Assembly: GCF_004794105.1 (NCBI RefSeq)
Contig: NZ_SRYR01000001.1
Coordinates: 1,054,001 to 1,118,000 of the forward strand
DNA length: 64,000 nt
DNA from: Clostridium sartagoforme
Lineage (GTDB): Bacteria > Bacillota > Clostridia > Clostridiales > Clostridiaceae
Direction of reading: 5' to 3'
Part shown: positions 1 through 8,460 of the stretch, piece after piece
How positions within the stretch are numbered: the stretch's first letter is position 1
Layout of the letters: every line of letters starts with the position of its first letter
Translations under genes and position numbers: made by a program
The notes under the pieces: generated by a model
What the model was told of the DNA's origin: nothing
The model's database searches: none
Seen by the model: the letters and a program-made list of their open reading frames with translations, nothing else

Positions 1-884
1 TTAAACCTGGTGATCACATTATAGTTTCAGAGGATCTTTATGGTGGAACTTTTAGATTATTTAATGATATTTATAGTGTATTTGGTATAAAATCTACCTT
101 TGTAGATACTACTAGCTTAGATGGAATTAAAGAAGATATTACAAATGAGACTAAGGCTATATTTATAGAAACTCCTTCTAATCCATTAATGAGAGTAAGT
201 GACATTTCTGATATAAGCTATTTATGTAAGAAGAACAAGTTAACTTTAATAGTTGATAATACATTCTTAACTCCTTATTTTCAAAAGCCTTTATTATTAG
301 GTGCAGATATTGTAATTCACAGTGGTACAAAGTTTCTAGGTGGCCATAATGATGTTTTATCTGGATTTTTAATAGCAAATGATAAGGATATTATAAGTAA
401 GCTTAGAGTAGTTCAAAACTCAACAGGTGCAACTTTATCAGCTTTTGATTCTTGGTTACTATTAAGAGGGTTAAAGACATTATCTATAAGACTTGATAAA
501 TCTCAAGAAAATGCTATTCTAATTGCTAATTATTTAAAACGAAACGAAAATATAGAAAAAGTATATTATGTAGGTCTTGAAGATCATGAAGGTTATGATG
601 TGAATATTATACAATCTACTGGTTATGGTTCAATGATTTCATTTAAGGTTAAGAAAGTTTCATTAGTTGCAAAGTTACTAAAAAAACTTGAAGTGATTTC
701 ATTTGCTGAAAGCTTAGGTGGCGTTGAAACTTTAATTACCTATCCATATACACAAACTCATGTAGATATGCCAAATGATCTTAAGCAAAGACTTGGAGTA
801 GATGAAAGATTATTAAGATTGTCTGTTGGAATAGAAAATATAAATGATTTATTAGATGATTTGAAATCAGTATTGGGGGAGTAA
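1..884 (+). CDS. Cys/Met-metabolism PLP-dependent enzyme, 5' end outside window (MetI-like)
   Basis: The frame is open from the left edge, so this is the C-terminal three quarters of a gene whose start lies outside. It belongs to the cystathionine gamma-synthase / cystathionine lyase PLP family: it shows the ETPSNP segment, the IVDNTF segment with the PLP-contacting Asp, and the Schiff-base lysine in SGTKFLGGHNDV. The GGHNDV form is, as I recall, more typical of MetI-type cystathionine gamma-synthase / O-acylhomoserine thiolyase than of lyases. Its stop is one base before the start of the next, paralogous gene, the same tandem layout as metI-metC of Bacillus subtilis. Family assignment is firm; the exact reaction (synthase, thiolyase or lyase) is inference. 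Confidence 0.85.
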   Translation, partial: KPGDHIIVSEDLYGGTFRLFNDIYSVFGIKSTFVDTTSLDGIKEDITNETKAIFIETPSNPLMRVSDISDISYLCKKNKLTLIVDNTFLTPYFQKPLLLGADIVIHSGTKFLGGHNDVLSGFLIANDKDIISKLRVVQNSTGATLSAFDSWLLLRGLKTLSIRLDKSQENAILIANYLKRNENIEKVYYVGLEDHEGYDVNIIQSTGYGSMISFKVKKVSLVAKLLKKLEVISFAESLGGVETLITYPYTQTHVDMPNDLKQRLGVDERLLRLSVGIENINDLLDDLKSVLGE

Positions 885-885
885 T

Positions 886-2022
886 ATGAAATTTGGAACA
901 AAGTTATTACACAGTGAAAAAACTATAGAGAAAAATACAGGAGCAGTTACATTACCTATATATCAAAGCTCTACTTTTCATCAATTTGATATAGATAATT
1001 TTGGAGAATATGACTACGCTAGATCTGGAAATCCAACTAGAAATGCTTTAGAGGAAGAGTTTGCAAGATTAGAAAGTGGTAAATATGCTTATGCATTTTC
1101 TTCTGGGATAGCAGCTATATCTTCTGTTATTAGCACATTTTCAGCAGGAGATCATTTAATTGTAGCAGAAGATGTATATGGAGGAACTTATAGGGCTGTA
1201 ACTAAGCTTTTTAATAGATTTAATATTGAGTTTACATTTGTAGATACTAGTAAAATAGAAAATATAGAAAAAGAAATTAAAGAAAATACTAAGGCAATTT
1301 ATTTAGAAACTCCATCGAATCCTTTGTTAAAGATAACTGATTTAAAGGAAGCAGTAAATTTAGGTAAGAAACATAACTTACTTACAATAGTTGATAATAC
1401 TTTTATGTCACCATATCTTCAAAGACCTTTAGAGTTAGGTGTTGATATAGTAGTTCATAGTGCAACTAAGTTTATTGGTGGCCATAGTGATGTAATAGCA
1501 GGATTTGCAGTTACAAATGATAAGTTATTATCAGCTGAAATATATAGAGTTCAAAATGGATTTGGTGCTATCTTATCACCACAAGATTGTTATTTAGTAT
1601 CTAGAGGATTAAAAACTTTAAAAATTAGAATGGATCAATCTCAAAAAAATGCTTTAGAACTTTCAAAATGGCTTTTAGAGCAAGAAATTGTAGAAGCAGT
1701 ATATTATCCTGGTATTGAATCTCATAAGGACTATGAAGTTCATAAAAATCAATCATTTGGTCCAGGTGCTGTACTATCTTTTAAATTTAAAAATATAGAA
1801 CAAACTAAGCACTTCTTAAATAATGTTGAAAATGTAGTTGTGGCAGTAAGTCTAGGAGCTGTAGAAACTATAGTTTCTTATCCAGTAAAAATGAGCCATG
1901 CTGCTATTCCTAGGGAAGAAAGAGAAAAATTAGGTATTACTGACACTCTAATTAGAGTTTCTTTAGGTATAGAAGATATAGAAGATATTATAGAAGGATT
2001 TAAAAAAGGACTTTTAAATTAG
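886..2022 (+). CDS. Cystathionine beta/gamma-lyase family PLP enzyme (MetC/MccB-like)
   Basis: Complete 378-residue fold-type I PLP enzyme of the Cys/Met metabolism family, the usual length. Visible landmarks are the YARSGNPTR loop (residues 44-52), the FSSGIAAI cofactor-phosphate region, ETPSNP, IVDNTF and the Schiff-base Lys195 in HSATKFIGGHSDV. The ATG follows a gggga site lying in the end of the previous gene, so the two paralogues are probably translated together. The GGHSDV form suits a cystathionine lyase or homocysteine-linked lyase, so the pair may carry out transsulfuration between cysteine and homocysteine. Substrate direction cannot be read from sequence. Confidence 0.88.
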   Translation: MKFGTKLLHSEKTIEKNTGAVTLPIYQSSTFHQFDIDNFGEYDYARSGNPTRNALEEEFARLESGKYAYAFSSGIAAISSVISTFSAGDHLIVAEDVYGGTYRAVTKLFNRFNIEFTFVDTSKIENIEKEIKENTKAIYLETPSNPLLKITDLKEAVNLGKKHNLLTIVDNTFMSPYLQRPLELGVDIVVHSATKFIGGHSDVIAGFAVTNDKLLSAEIYRVQNGFGAILSPQDCYLVSRGLKTLKIRMDQSQKNALELSKWLLEQEIVEAVYYPGIESHKDYEVHKNQSFGPGAVLSFKFKNIEQTKHFLNNVENVVVAVSLGAVETIVSYPVKMSHAAIPREEREKLGITDTLIRVSLGIEDIEDIIEGFKKGLLN

Positions 2023-2035
2023 TAAATTAAAGTTA

Positions 2036-2064
2036 TTGACAAGAAAAGTTAAAAGAGATAACAT
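2036..2064 (+). promoter_or_regulatory. Candidate sigma-A promoter for ohrR
   Basis: TTGACA at 2036-2041 followed after 17 bases by TAACAT at 2059-2064. The -35 is perfect, the -10 is poor. An AT-rich stretch around 2078-2100 (aattgtataaaattata) would be a reasonable place for an OhrR operator, but I cannot delimit one. Confidence 0.45.
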
Positions 2065-2125
2065 AAAGGTTAATAAATTAATTGTATAAAATTATATTTA
2101 GCAAATACGTTATGTAGGTGATGAA

Positions 2126-2560
2126 GTGTCAAAATATGATAATTTAAAGTTAGATAACCAAATTTGTTTTTCTCTTTATGCTGTATCTAGGGAAATAATT
2201 AAATTATATAAACCCATTTTAGATGAGTTGAAATTAACATATACTCAATACTTAGTAATGCTTGTCTTATGGGAAGAAAATAAAGCTACAGTTAAGCATC
2301 TTGGTAATAGATTACATTTGGATTCTGGAACATTAACACCTCTTCTAAAGAAACTTGAGTTTATGGAACTAATAGAAAAGTATAGATCAAAAGAAGATGA
2401 TAGAGTAGTTTTTGCAGAACTTACATCTAAAGGTAGAGAATTGCAAGAGAAATCAAAAGATGTTCCTAATAAAGTCTTATGTAATATGAACTTTAGTGAA
2501 GATAAGATAAAACAATTAAAAGAAGGAATAGATGAATTGTTATTTAGTTTGAAAAAGTAA
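2126..2560 (+). CDS. ohrR: OhrR-type MarR family organic-peroxide-sensing repressor
   Basis: A 144-residue winged-helix MarR protein. The N-terminal segment LDNQICFSLYA carries Cys14 at the place of the reactive cysteine of one-Cys OhrR proteins, which release DNA when it is oxidised by organic hydroperoxides. The recognition helix region LDSGTLTPLLKKLE and the wing with EDDR also match OhrR. The start is a GTG at 2126, preceded by AGGTGATG at 2116. No ohr peroxidase gene is visible next to it, so its target lies elsewhere or it controls itself. Sensing chemistry is known for the family; it is inferred here from Cys14. Confidence 0.85.
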   Translation: MSKYDNLKLDNQICFSLYAVSREIIKLYKPILDELKLTYTQYLVMLVLWEENKATVKHLGNRLHLDSGTLTPLLKKLEFMELIEKYRSKEDDRVVFAELTSKGRELQEKSKDVPNKVLCNMNFSEDKIKQLKEGIDELLFSLKK

Positions 2561-2562
2561 TT

Positions 2563-2597
2563 AATTGGAGCTGTAATTTTGCAGCTCCATATTATTT
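2563..2597 (+). terminator. Intrinsic terminator after ohrR
   Basis: Perfect 7-bp stem GGAGCTG (2567-2573) / CAGCTCC (2582-2588) followed by an AT-rich tail with TTTT. Confidence 0.7.
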
Positions 2598-2890
2598 TGC
2601 TTAAAAATATAAAATATCATTAATATCTAAAATCATATTGCAGAAAAATATATACTAGAGTAGTATATATATGGTTAAATTAATAATCTAAATTAATTAG
2701 TTTAATAAAGTAAAATATAAAGGAACTACTTAAGTTAAATATCAAAATTGAAAATAGATATTTGATTTTTATATAAGATGTAAAAGCAATATAATTCTTT
2801 ATGGATAATTAGTGAAAGGTATAGATTAATAGAATAAAGGATATTAAAACTTATATATTAATTGCTTATTAAAGGTACGGAGTGAGATAT
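2598..2890. other. AT-rich intergenic stretch with one palindrome
   Basis: No convincing reading frame. It contains a perfect 9-bp inverted repeat ATATATACT (2648-2656) / AGTATATAT (2662-2670) around a 5-base centre, which could be a protein-binding site or weak hairpin. The rest is AT-rich sequence upstream of rluB and presumably holds its promoter, which I could not place with confidence. Confidence 0.4.
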
Positions 2891-3613
2891 ATGGAAGAAA
2901 GATTACAAAAATATATGGCTAGATGTGGTGTTGCATCTAGAAGAAAATGCGAAGAAATAATATTAAGTGGGGAAGTTAAGATAAATGATAATATTGTTTC
3001 TGAACTTGGTGTCAAAATAGATCCTGAAAAAGATACAGTTACATATAAAGGTAACATAATAAAGCCTGAAGAAAATAAACTTTATATTATGCTTAATAAA
3101 CCAGAAGGTTATATAACTTCAGTTAAGGATGAAAAGGGACGAAAAACAATTTTAGATTTAGTTAAAGTTGAAGAAAGAATTTATCCTATAGGAAGATTAG
3201 ACTACGATAGTTCAGGTTTGATATTACTTACTAACGATGGAGATATTTATAATAAAATAATTCATCCAAGAGTTAATATAGGAAAGAAGTATATTGCTAC
3301 TTGCAGAGGCGAGTTTAGCAAAGAAGAAATTAAAAGATTTGAAAGTGGAATTGATATTGGCGGATATATAACAGCTGATGCAAAGATGACACTTTTAGAT
3401 ATAGAAAAGAAAAATAATTCAGTTAATTCAGTTGTAGAGATTATAATCCATGAAGGTAAGAATAGACAAATAAGAAGAATGTGTGAAGCTTTAGGACACG
3501 AGGTATTATCATTAAAAAGAGTTGAAGTTGGTAATATAAAACTTGGTTATCTTAAAAAAGGCCAATGGAGAGATTTAACTGAAGAGGAACTTAAATATAT
3601 AAATTCATTATAA
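2891..3613 (+). CDS. rluB: Pseudouridine synthase, RsuA/RluB family
   Basis: A 240-residue protein with an N-terminal S4 RNA-binding domain (about residues 2-60, RLQKYMARCGVASRRKCEE) followed by the pseudouridine synthase domain. The catalytic motif GRLDYDSSGLILLTNDG contains the nucleophilic Asp104, and the C-terminal NRQIRRMCEALGH motif is also typical. RluB modifies U2605 of 23S rRNA; RsuA and RluE/F relatives modify other sites, so the target is inferred. I place the start at ATG 2891 because GGAGTGA at 2879-2885 is well spaced for it, rather than at the in-frame GTG 2882. Confidence 0.88.
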   Translation: MEERLQKYMARCGVASRRKCEEIILSGEVKINDNIVSELGVKIDPEKDTVTYKGNIIKPEENKLYIMLNKPEGYITSVKDEKGRKTILDLVKVEERIYPIGRLDYDSSGLILLTNDGDIYNKIIHPRVNIGKKYIATCRGEFSKEEIKRFESGIDIGGYITADAKMTLLDIEKKNNSVNSVVEIIIHEGKNRQIRRMCEALGHEVLSLKRVEVGNIKLGYLKKGQWRDLTEEELKYINSL

Positions 3614-3630
3614 AAAATTTTGAGGTAATT

Positions 3631-4173
3631 ATGTATAGATATGTTGGAAATATAAGTGATTTATCACATGATATTATAAAAAACTATGTATTAAATAAAG
3701 ATGTGGCTATTGATGCTACTTTAGGTAATGGATATGACACAGATTTTCTATCAGAATTTTTTTCTAAAGTATATTCTTTTGATATTCAAGAGGAGCCTTG
3801 TATTAAATATAAAGAAAAAAATATAGAAAATGTTGAAGTTATCAATGATTCTCATCATTTATTTAATACTTATATTAATACGAAAGTAGATTGTATAATA
3901 TATAACCTAGGATTTTTACCTGGTGGCGATAAAAATATAACTACTAATCATATAACTTCACTTGAAAGTATTAAATTAGGTCTTGAATTACTTAATAGTG
4001 GAGGGATGATGGTTATTTGCATATATAGAGGTCATAATGAAGGTAAGATAGAAGAAACTTGCATTTTACAGTATTTAAAAGAATTGCCTAAAAATAAGTA
4101 TGGAGTTATGGTGCAATCCTATCTAAACAGGCAAGATATCTCACCTATGATGGTGATTGTAGAGAAAAAATAA
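3631..4173 (+). CDS. mnmM: tRNA (mnm5s2U) methyltransferase MnmM (YtqB family)
   Basis: A 180-residue Rossmann-fold SAM-dependent methyltransferase. The SAM motif I reads AIDATLGNGYDT (residues 26-37), and the family-specific NLGFLPGGDK plus a following T-rich loop is the signature of YtqB/MnmM, which completes the 5-methylaminomethyl group of the wobble uridine in Gram-positive bacteria. It starts 17 bases after rluB with a TGAGGT site, so the two are probably cotranscribed, both modifying RNA. The reaction is known for the family and inferred here. Confidence 0.85.
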   Translation: MYRYVGNISDLSHDIIKNYVLNKDVAIDATLGNGYDTDFLSEFFSKVYSFDIQEEPCIKYKEKNIENVEVINDSHHLFNTYINTKVDCIIYNLGFLPGGDKNITTNHITSLESIKLGLELLNSGGMMVICIYRGHNEGKIEETCILQYLKELPKNKYGVMVQSYLNRQDISPMMVIVEKK

Positions 4174-4262
4174 AATTGACAACCTATAAAAACACTACAA
4201 GTTTTTATTCGCTTTTAGAGAAAAATGAAATAATTATTGCTGGATTATTCAATAAATGATAG

Positions 4263-4268
4263 TATAAT
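4263..4268 (+). promoter_or_regulatory. Candidate -10 box for the RpiR-type regulator
   Basis: A perfect TATAAT lies 40 bases before the ATG. No good -35 at 16-18 bases spacing is visible; TTGCTG at 4237-4242 is 20 bases away. Confidence 0.35.
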
Positions 4269-4308
4269 AGTATAAGTTGTTAAGTTTAAATGAAAAGAAG
4301 GGATATGA

Positions 4309-5205
4309 ATGGATAATAATCTTAATGATAACTCAAAAGATTTAATGAAAATAATACAATCAAAATTCCCAAGATTGAGCAAAGGACAAAAATTAATTGC
4401 AGAGTATATTTTAAAAAGCTATGATAAGGCTGCTTTTATGACTGCAGCTAAGCTTGGAGTATCAGTTGGAGTTTCAGAATCTACAGTAGTAAGATTTGCA
4501 AATGAACTTGGCTTTTCAGGTTATCCAAAACTTCAAAAAGCACTTCAAGAATTAATTAAAAACAAACTAACAACAGTTCAAAGATTAGAATTATCAAATG
4601 ATTACGTAAGTGAAGGTTATGCACTTAAAGGTGTTCTTAAAGCAGATATTGAAAATATAAGAGCTACCCTAGAAAAGATAAATTATAATACTTTTGAAGA
4701 TGTTGTTAATAAAATATTTGAAGCTAAAAGAATATATATAATTGGACTTAGAAGCTCGACAGCCTTGGCAGAATTTTTAGGGTTCTATTTAAATATTATT
4801 TTGCAAAATGTTAAGACTGTTGGATATGGAATATCTGATATATTTGAGCAAATGATTAATCTTGAAGAAGGGGATCTTGTTATAGGTATTGGTTTCCCAA
4901 GATATGCTTCTAGAACTATTGATGCTTTAGCTTTTGCACAAGGTAGAGGTGCTGATGTAGTTGCAATTACTGATAGTCTTTTATCACCTCTTGCATCAAA
5001 GGCTGATTATTCATTAATTGCTCATAGCAATATGGCTTCCTTTGTTGACTCTTTAGTTGCACCTTTATCAGTTATTAATGCATTAATAATTGCAGTTGGA
5101 ATGAGAGAGAAGCAAAGTATAGCAAATACTTTTAATAGTCTTGAATCAATTTGGAAAGAATACAATGTATATTCTTATAATAATAGAAATGTAGGTGAAG
5201 ATTAA
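4309..5205 (+). CDS. MurR/RpiR family transcriptional regulator (HTH plus SIS domain)
   Basis: A 298-residue two-domain regulator. Residues about 12-85 form the RpiR helix-turn-helix (KGQKLIAEYIL ... SESTVVRFANELGFSGYPKLQ), and about 120-260 a SIS sugar-phosphate-binding domain (IYIIGLRSSTALAEF, then a GIGFPRYASRTIDALAFA loop). Such proteins sense phosphosugars or amino-sugar phosphates. It is transcribed alone with its own -10 and a strong terminator behind it, and no sugar operon adjoins it, so the effector cannot be inferred from context. Start ATG 4309 follows AAGAAGGG. Confidence 0.85.
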   Translation: MDNNLNDNSKDLMKIIQSKFPRLSKGQKLIAEYILKSYDKAAFMTAAKLGVSVGVSESTVVRFANELGFSGYPKLQKALQELIKNKLTTVQRLELSNDYVSEGYALKGVLKADIENIRATLEKINYNTFEDVVNKIFEAKRIYIIGLRSSTALAEFLGFYLNIILQNVKTVGYGISDIFEQMINLEEGDLVIGIGFPRYASRTIDALAFAQGRGADVVAITDSLLSPLASKADYSLIAHSNMASFVDSLVAPLSVINALIIAVGMREKQSIANTFNSLESIWKEYNVYSYNNRNVGED

Positions 5206-5267
5206 AATACTCTATATTTTAGTCTCACTTACTACAGTTTAATTAAAAATTACATAAGGATTTAACT

Positions 5268-5312
5268 AAATAGATGTATCAATTATTTTATAAGATTGAT
5301 ACATCTATTTTT
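5268..5312 (+). terminator. Strong intrinsic terminator after the RpiR-type gene
   Basis: A perfect 16-bp stem pairs 5268-5283 (AAATAGATGTATCAAT) with 5295-5310, with an 11-base loop, and the 3' arm runs into TTTTTA. Confidence 0.8.
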
Positions 5313-5387
5313 ATACAATAAAAGTTGTAATTAAAGTTATTAAATGATATATTATCTTAAGAAAAAATAATGCATTGGAGGATGAAT

Positions 5388-6611
5388 ATGAAAAAAGTAA
5401 TAGTAATTGGAGCAGGTCCTGCAGGAATGATGGCAGCTATTACAGCAGCTAAAGATGGTAATGAAGTTATACTTCTTGAAAGCAATGAAAAGGTTGGAAA
5501 GAAGCTATTTATTACAGGCAAAGGAAGATGTAACGTAACCAATAGTAAGGATATTTCAGAGTTCTTTGATTTTATTCCTGGCAATCCTCATTTTTTATAT
5601 AGTGCATTATACTCTTATACAAATGAAGATACTATAAACTTTTTTGAATCACAGGGAATAAGACTTAAATCTGAAAGGGGAGGTAGAGTTTTTCCAAGCT
5701 CAGATAAGTCTTCAGATATTATTAAAGGACTTTTAAGGGAATTAAATAATAATAAAGTAGATATTAGACTTAATTCAAAGGTTACAGATATAATTTACAA
5801 AAACCCACTTATTGATGGTGTTAAAGTTAATGATAATTATATTTTAACTGCAGATAATTATATTATAGCTACTGGAGGGATATCATATCCTTTAACAGGT
5901 TCGACTGGAGATGGATTAAAATTTTCTAAAAAAGTTGGACATAAGATTACTAATCTTAAAGGATCATTAGTTCCTATTGAGCTTAATAATAGTTGGATAC
6001 GTGAAATTGTGGGATTAACTCTTAGAAATATTGGAATTTCATTATATGAAATAGATAAGAAAAAACCTCTTTATAAAGATCAGGGTGAAGTATTATTTAC
6101 AAGCTATGGAATTTCAGGTCCTTTAGCTTTAAAAGCCTCTAGATATATTAATGACGACTTAAAGTATTATATTTATTTAGATTTGAAGCCTGCTTTAACT
6201 TTAGAAGAACTAGACTTAAGAGTACAGAAGGATTTTAAGAAATATATAAATAAAGAATTTAAAAATTCTTTAGATGACTTATTTCCTAAAAAACTTATTC
6301 CAATAATAATAAGTTTATCTAATATTAATGAAAATAAAAAAGTTAACGAAATTACAAAGGAAGAAAGAAAATCTTTAGTTAGCTTAATAAAGGGTATTAA
6401 ATTGACTATAAGAAAATTAAGACCAATAGAAGAAGCAATAGTAACTTCAGGTGGGGTAGATACATTGGAAATAGATCCTTCTACAATGAAGTCTAAATTA
6501 ATCAATAACCTTTCTTTTGCAGGAGAAGTTATTGATATTGATGCCTATACAGGTGGATACAATGTGCAAATTGCATTATCAACAGGTTATTTAGCAGGAA
6601 GTAATATATAA
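5388..6611 (+). CDS. BaiN/HI0933-family NAD(P)/FAD-dependent flavoprotein
   Basis: A 407-residue flavoprotein. The N-terminal dinucleotide-binding GAGPAGMMAAI motif (about residues 8-18) is followed by GKGRCNVTNS, the hallmark of the HI0933/BaiN/RdsA group, a central ATGGISYP segment and a C-terminal FAGEVIDIDAYTGGYN segment that completes the FAD site. Members include BaiN, a bile-acid dehydroxylation enzyme, but most have unknown substrates. I set the start at ATG 5388 because TTGGAGG precedes it by a good distance; an in-frame ATG at 5370 lies upstream of that site. Its stop codon overlaps the dispersed repeat described next. Confidence 0.85.
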   Translation: MKKVIVIGAGPAGMMAAITAAKDGNEVILLESNEKVGKKLFITGKGRCNVTNSKDISEFFDFIPGNPHFLYSALYSYTNEDTINFFESQGIRLKSERGGRVFPSSDKSSDIIKGLLRELNNNKVDIRLNSKVTDIIYKNPLIDGVKVNDNYILTADNYIIATGGISYPLTGSTGDGLKFSKKVGHKITNLKGSLVPIELNNSWIREIVGLTLRNIGISLYEIDKKKPLYKDQGEVLFTSYGISGPLALKASRYINDDLKYYIYLDLKPALTLEELDLRVQKDFKKYINKEFKNSLDDLFPKKLIPIIISLSNINENKKVNEITKEERKSLVSLIKGIKLTIRKLRPIEEAIVTSGGVDTLEIDPSTMKSKLINNLSFAGEVIDIDAYTGGYNVQIALSTGYLAGSNI

Positions 6612-6801
6612 GTTGCTATAAAGTTTATACATTTTATTAATTTAGTTAATATGTAAAAATTATTAGTTAGATAATTACAAAATCAACTTATATAAAAATT
6701 AACTATATATGTTTTCAGTTAATTTACTTTACTTTTAAAACTATTTTTAACTTAAAACAGCACAAATACTTAAAATGTAGATTATTTATTGAAACATATA
6801 T
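6606..6801 (+). repeat. Dispersed intergenic repeat, copy A (about 200 bp)
   Basis: This stretch matches, with scattered changes and small gaps, a second copy at 27721-27918. Shared blocks are TATATAAGTTG at the left end, TACATTTTATTAATTTA, CAACTTATATAAAA, TTTACTTTA plus TATTTTT.ACTTAAAA, ATGTAGATT.TTT.TTGAAACATATAT at the right end. The left end and the CAACTTATAT block are inverted repeats that could pair around an internal loop of about 70 bases. Both copies begin at or right after the stop codon of a + strand gene. No reading frame is seen. See findings. Confidence 0.7.
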
Positions 6802-6881
6802 TGAAATAACTTGTTTATAATTAATAATAATATTATAATTTATATGAAATGTTTTTCATATACGAAAGGTGGAGTACTATT

Positions 6882-7544
6882 TTGAGATTATCAGTTGCTA
6901 TAGATGGACCAGCGGGGGCAGGTAAAAGTACAATTGCTAAGTTAGTTGCAAAGGAATTTGATTTAATGTATATCAATACTGGAGCGATGTATAGAGCAGT
7001 AGCTTTAAAAGCTGAAGAGAACAATATAGGGGATAAAGATATTGATGCTTTATGCAGTTTAATTAGTACTTTTGAAATGAAGTTCGAAAATGATGATTTA
7101 ATTTTAAATGGGGAAAATATACAAGATAGAATTACTATGCCTGAAATTAGTAAAATAGTATCTAAATATGCTTCTATTAAAGAAGTAAGGGAGATACTTG
7201 TTAAATTACAAAGAGAAATGTCAAATAAATTTGATGTTATAATGGATGGTAGAGATATTGGAACAGTGGTATTAAAGGATTCTAAGTTTAAGTTTTTCTT
7301 AACAGCAACTCCAGAGGCAAGGGCTGAAAGAAGATATAAGGAATTAACAAATAGGGGATTAGACGTAGATTATTCTACAATACTTGAAGATATTATAAAA
7401 AGAGACTATTTAGATAGTAATAGAGAAGTAGATCCTCTAAAAAAAGCTGATGATGCAATTGAGGTAGACACAACTAAGCTTTCTATCAATGAAGTAGTTA
7501 AAGAAATATCTTTAAGTATCAAAAAGAATCTAAGTGTACTATAG
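6882..7544 (+). CDS. cmk: Cytidylate kinase
   Basis: A 220-residue (d)CMP kinase: it phosphorylates CMP and dCMP to the diphosphates. The P-loop GPAGAGKST lies at residues 9-17, followed by YINTGAMYRA (monophosphate-binding), the MDGRDIGTVV motif and a lid with RAERRYKEL. The start is a TTG at 6882, which has AGGTGGAG at 6868-6874 and gives the usual N-terminus just before the beta strand and P-loop; the in-frame ATG at 6849 would sit upstream of the ribosome site. It heads a cmk-ispH-S1 order common in Firmicutes. Confidence 0.93.
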   Translation: MRLSVAIDGPAGAGKSTIAKLVAKEFDLMYINTGAMYRAVALKAEENNIGDKDIDALCSLISTFEMKFENDDLILNGENIQDRITMPEISKIVSKYASIKEVREILVKLQREMSNKFDVIMDGRDIGTVVLKDSKFKFFLTATPEARAERRYKELTNRGLDVDYSTILEDIIKRDYLDSNREVDPLKKADDAIEVDTTKLSINEVVKEISLSIKKNLSVL

Positions 7545-7610
7545 TCTATTATTTAGATCTTATAATATACTTAAAGTATAATATGTAATTAAAAGCTTAG
7601 GAGAATTGAT

Positions 7611-8459
7611 ATGAGTAAAGTTTTATTAGCAGAAAATGCAGGTTTTTGCTTTGGTGTTCAAAGAGCAGTTGAAGAAGCAATAAAGGTTAAGAAACAATAT
7701 GATAAGAAAATATATACACTAGGGCCATTAATACATAATAACGATGTAGTTATGTACCTAGAGGAAAATAATATTTACGCTATAGATTATAGTGAAATAG
7801 ATAAATTAAATGAAGGTGATGTTATTGTAATTAGATCTCATGGAGTATCTAAGGCAGTAACAGATAGCCTTGAAAGTAGAGGACTAATTGTAGTTAATGC
7901 TACATGTCCATATGTAACTAATATTCATAAAAAAGTCAATAAATACTCCGATTTAGGATATAATATTGTTATACTTGGGGATGATAAGCATCCAGAAGTA
8001 GTTGGAATTAATGGATGGTGTAATAATAGTGCCATAATTACTAAAGATGGAGACTTTGATAAAAAACTACCTAAAAAGATATGTGTTGTATCTCAAACTA
8101 CAGAAAAAGAAGAGACTTGGAAAAAAACAGTAAGCAATTTATCTTCTAAATCCAAAGAACTATTAGCTTTTAACACTATTTGTTCAGCTACAGAAGTTAG
8201 ACAAAAAAGCGCTAATGAATTATCAAGAGAAGTTGAAACAATGATAGTTATTGGCGGTAGAAATAGTTCTAATACAACTAAGTTGTATCAAATATCAAAG
8301 GATAATTGTCCGAATACAATCCATATTGAAAATGCTAAGGAACTTAGCAAAGAATTTATTGAATCTAATAAAGATAAGACTGTTGGGATTACTGCAGGTG
8401 CATCTACTCCTGACTGGATTATAAAAGAAGTAATTGATATTATGGAGGGGAAAAATTAA
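7611..8459 (+). CDS. ispH: 4-hydroxy-3-methylbut-2-enyl diphosphate reductase
   Basis: A 282-residue IspH (LytB), the last enzyme of the MEP isoprenoid pathway, reducing HMBPP to IPP and DMAPP. The three cysteines that bind the iron-sulfur cluster are at residues 13 (GFCFGV), 99 (NATCPYV) and 191 (TICSATEVRQ). The ATG follows TTAGGAGAA. The stop is followed after one base by the S1-domain gene in a different frame, and the GGAGGGG near the stop serves as that gene's ribosome site. In many clostridia the two are one fused protein; here they are separate but probably translationally coupled. Confidence 0.95.
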   Translation: MSKVLLAENAGFCFGVQRAVEEAIKVKKQYDKKIYTLGPLIHNNDVVMYLEENNIYAIDYSEIDKLNEGDVIVIRSHGVSKAVTDSLESRGLIVVNATCPYVTNIHKKVNKYSDLGYNIVILGDDKHPEVVGINGWCNNSAIITKDGDFDKKLPKKICVVSQTTEKEETWKKTVSNLSSKSKELLAFNTICSATEVRQKSANELSREVETMIVIGGRNSSNTTKLYQISKDNCPNTIHIENAKELSKEFIESNKDKTVGITAGASTPDWIIKEVIDIMEGKN

Positions 8460-8460
8460 C

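Noticed and set aside
2078-2100. OhrR operator
   Set aside because: AT-rich imperfect symmetry only; not distinguishable from background in this sequence.
8434-8460. In-frame start of the S1 protein inside ispH, or an IspH-S1 fusion broken by frameshift
   Set aside because: Both proteins have normal ends, a clean TAA and a well-spaced ribosome site for ATG 8461, so two separate genes are the simpler reading.
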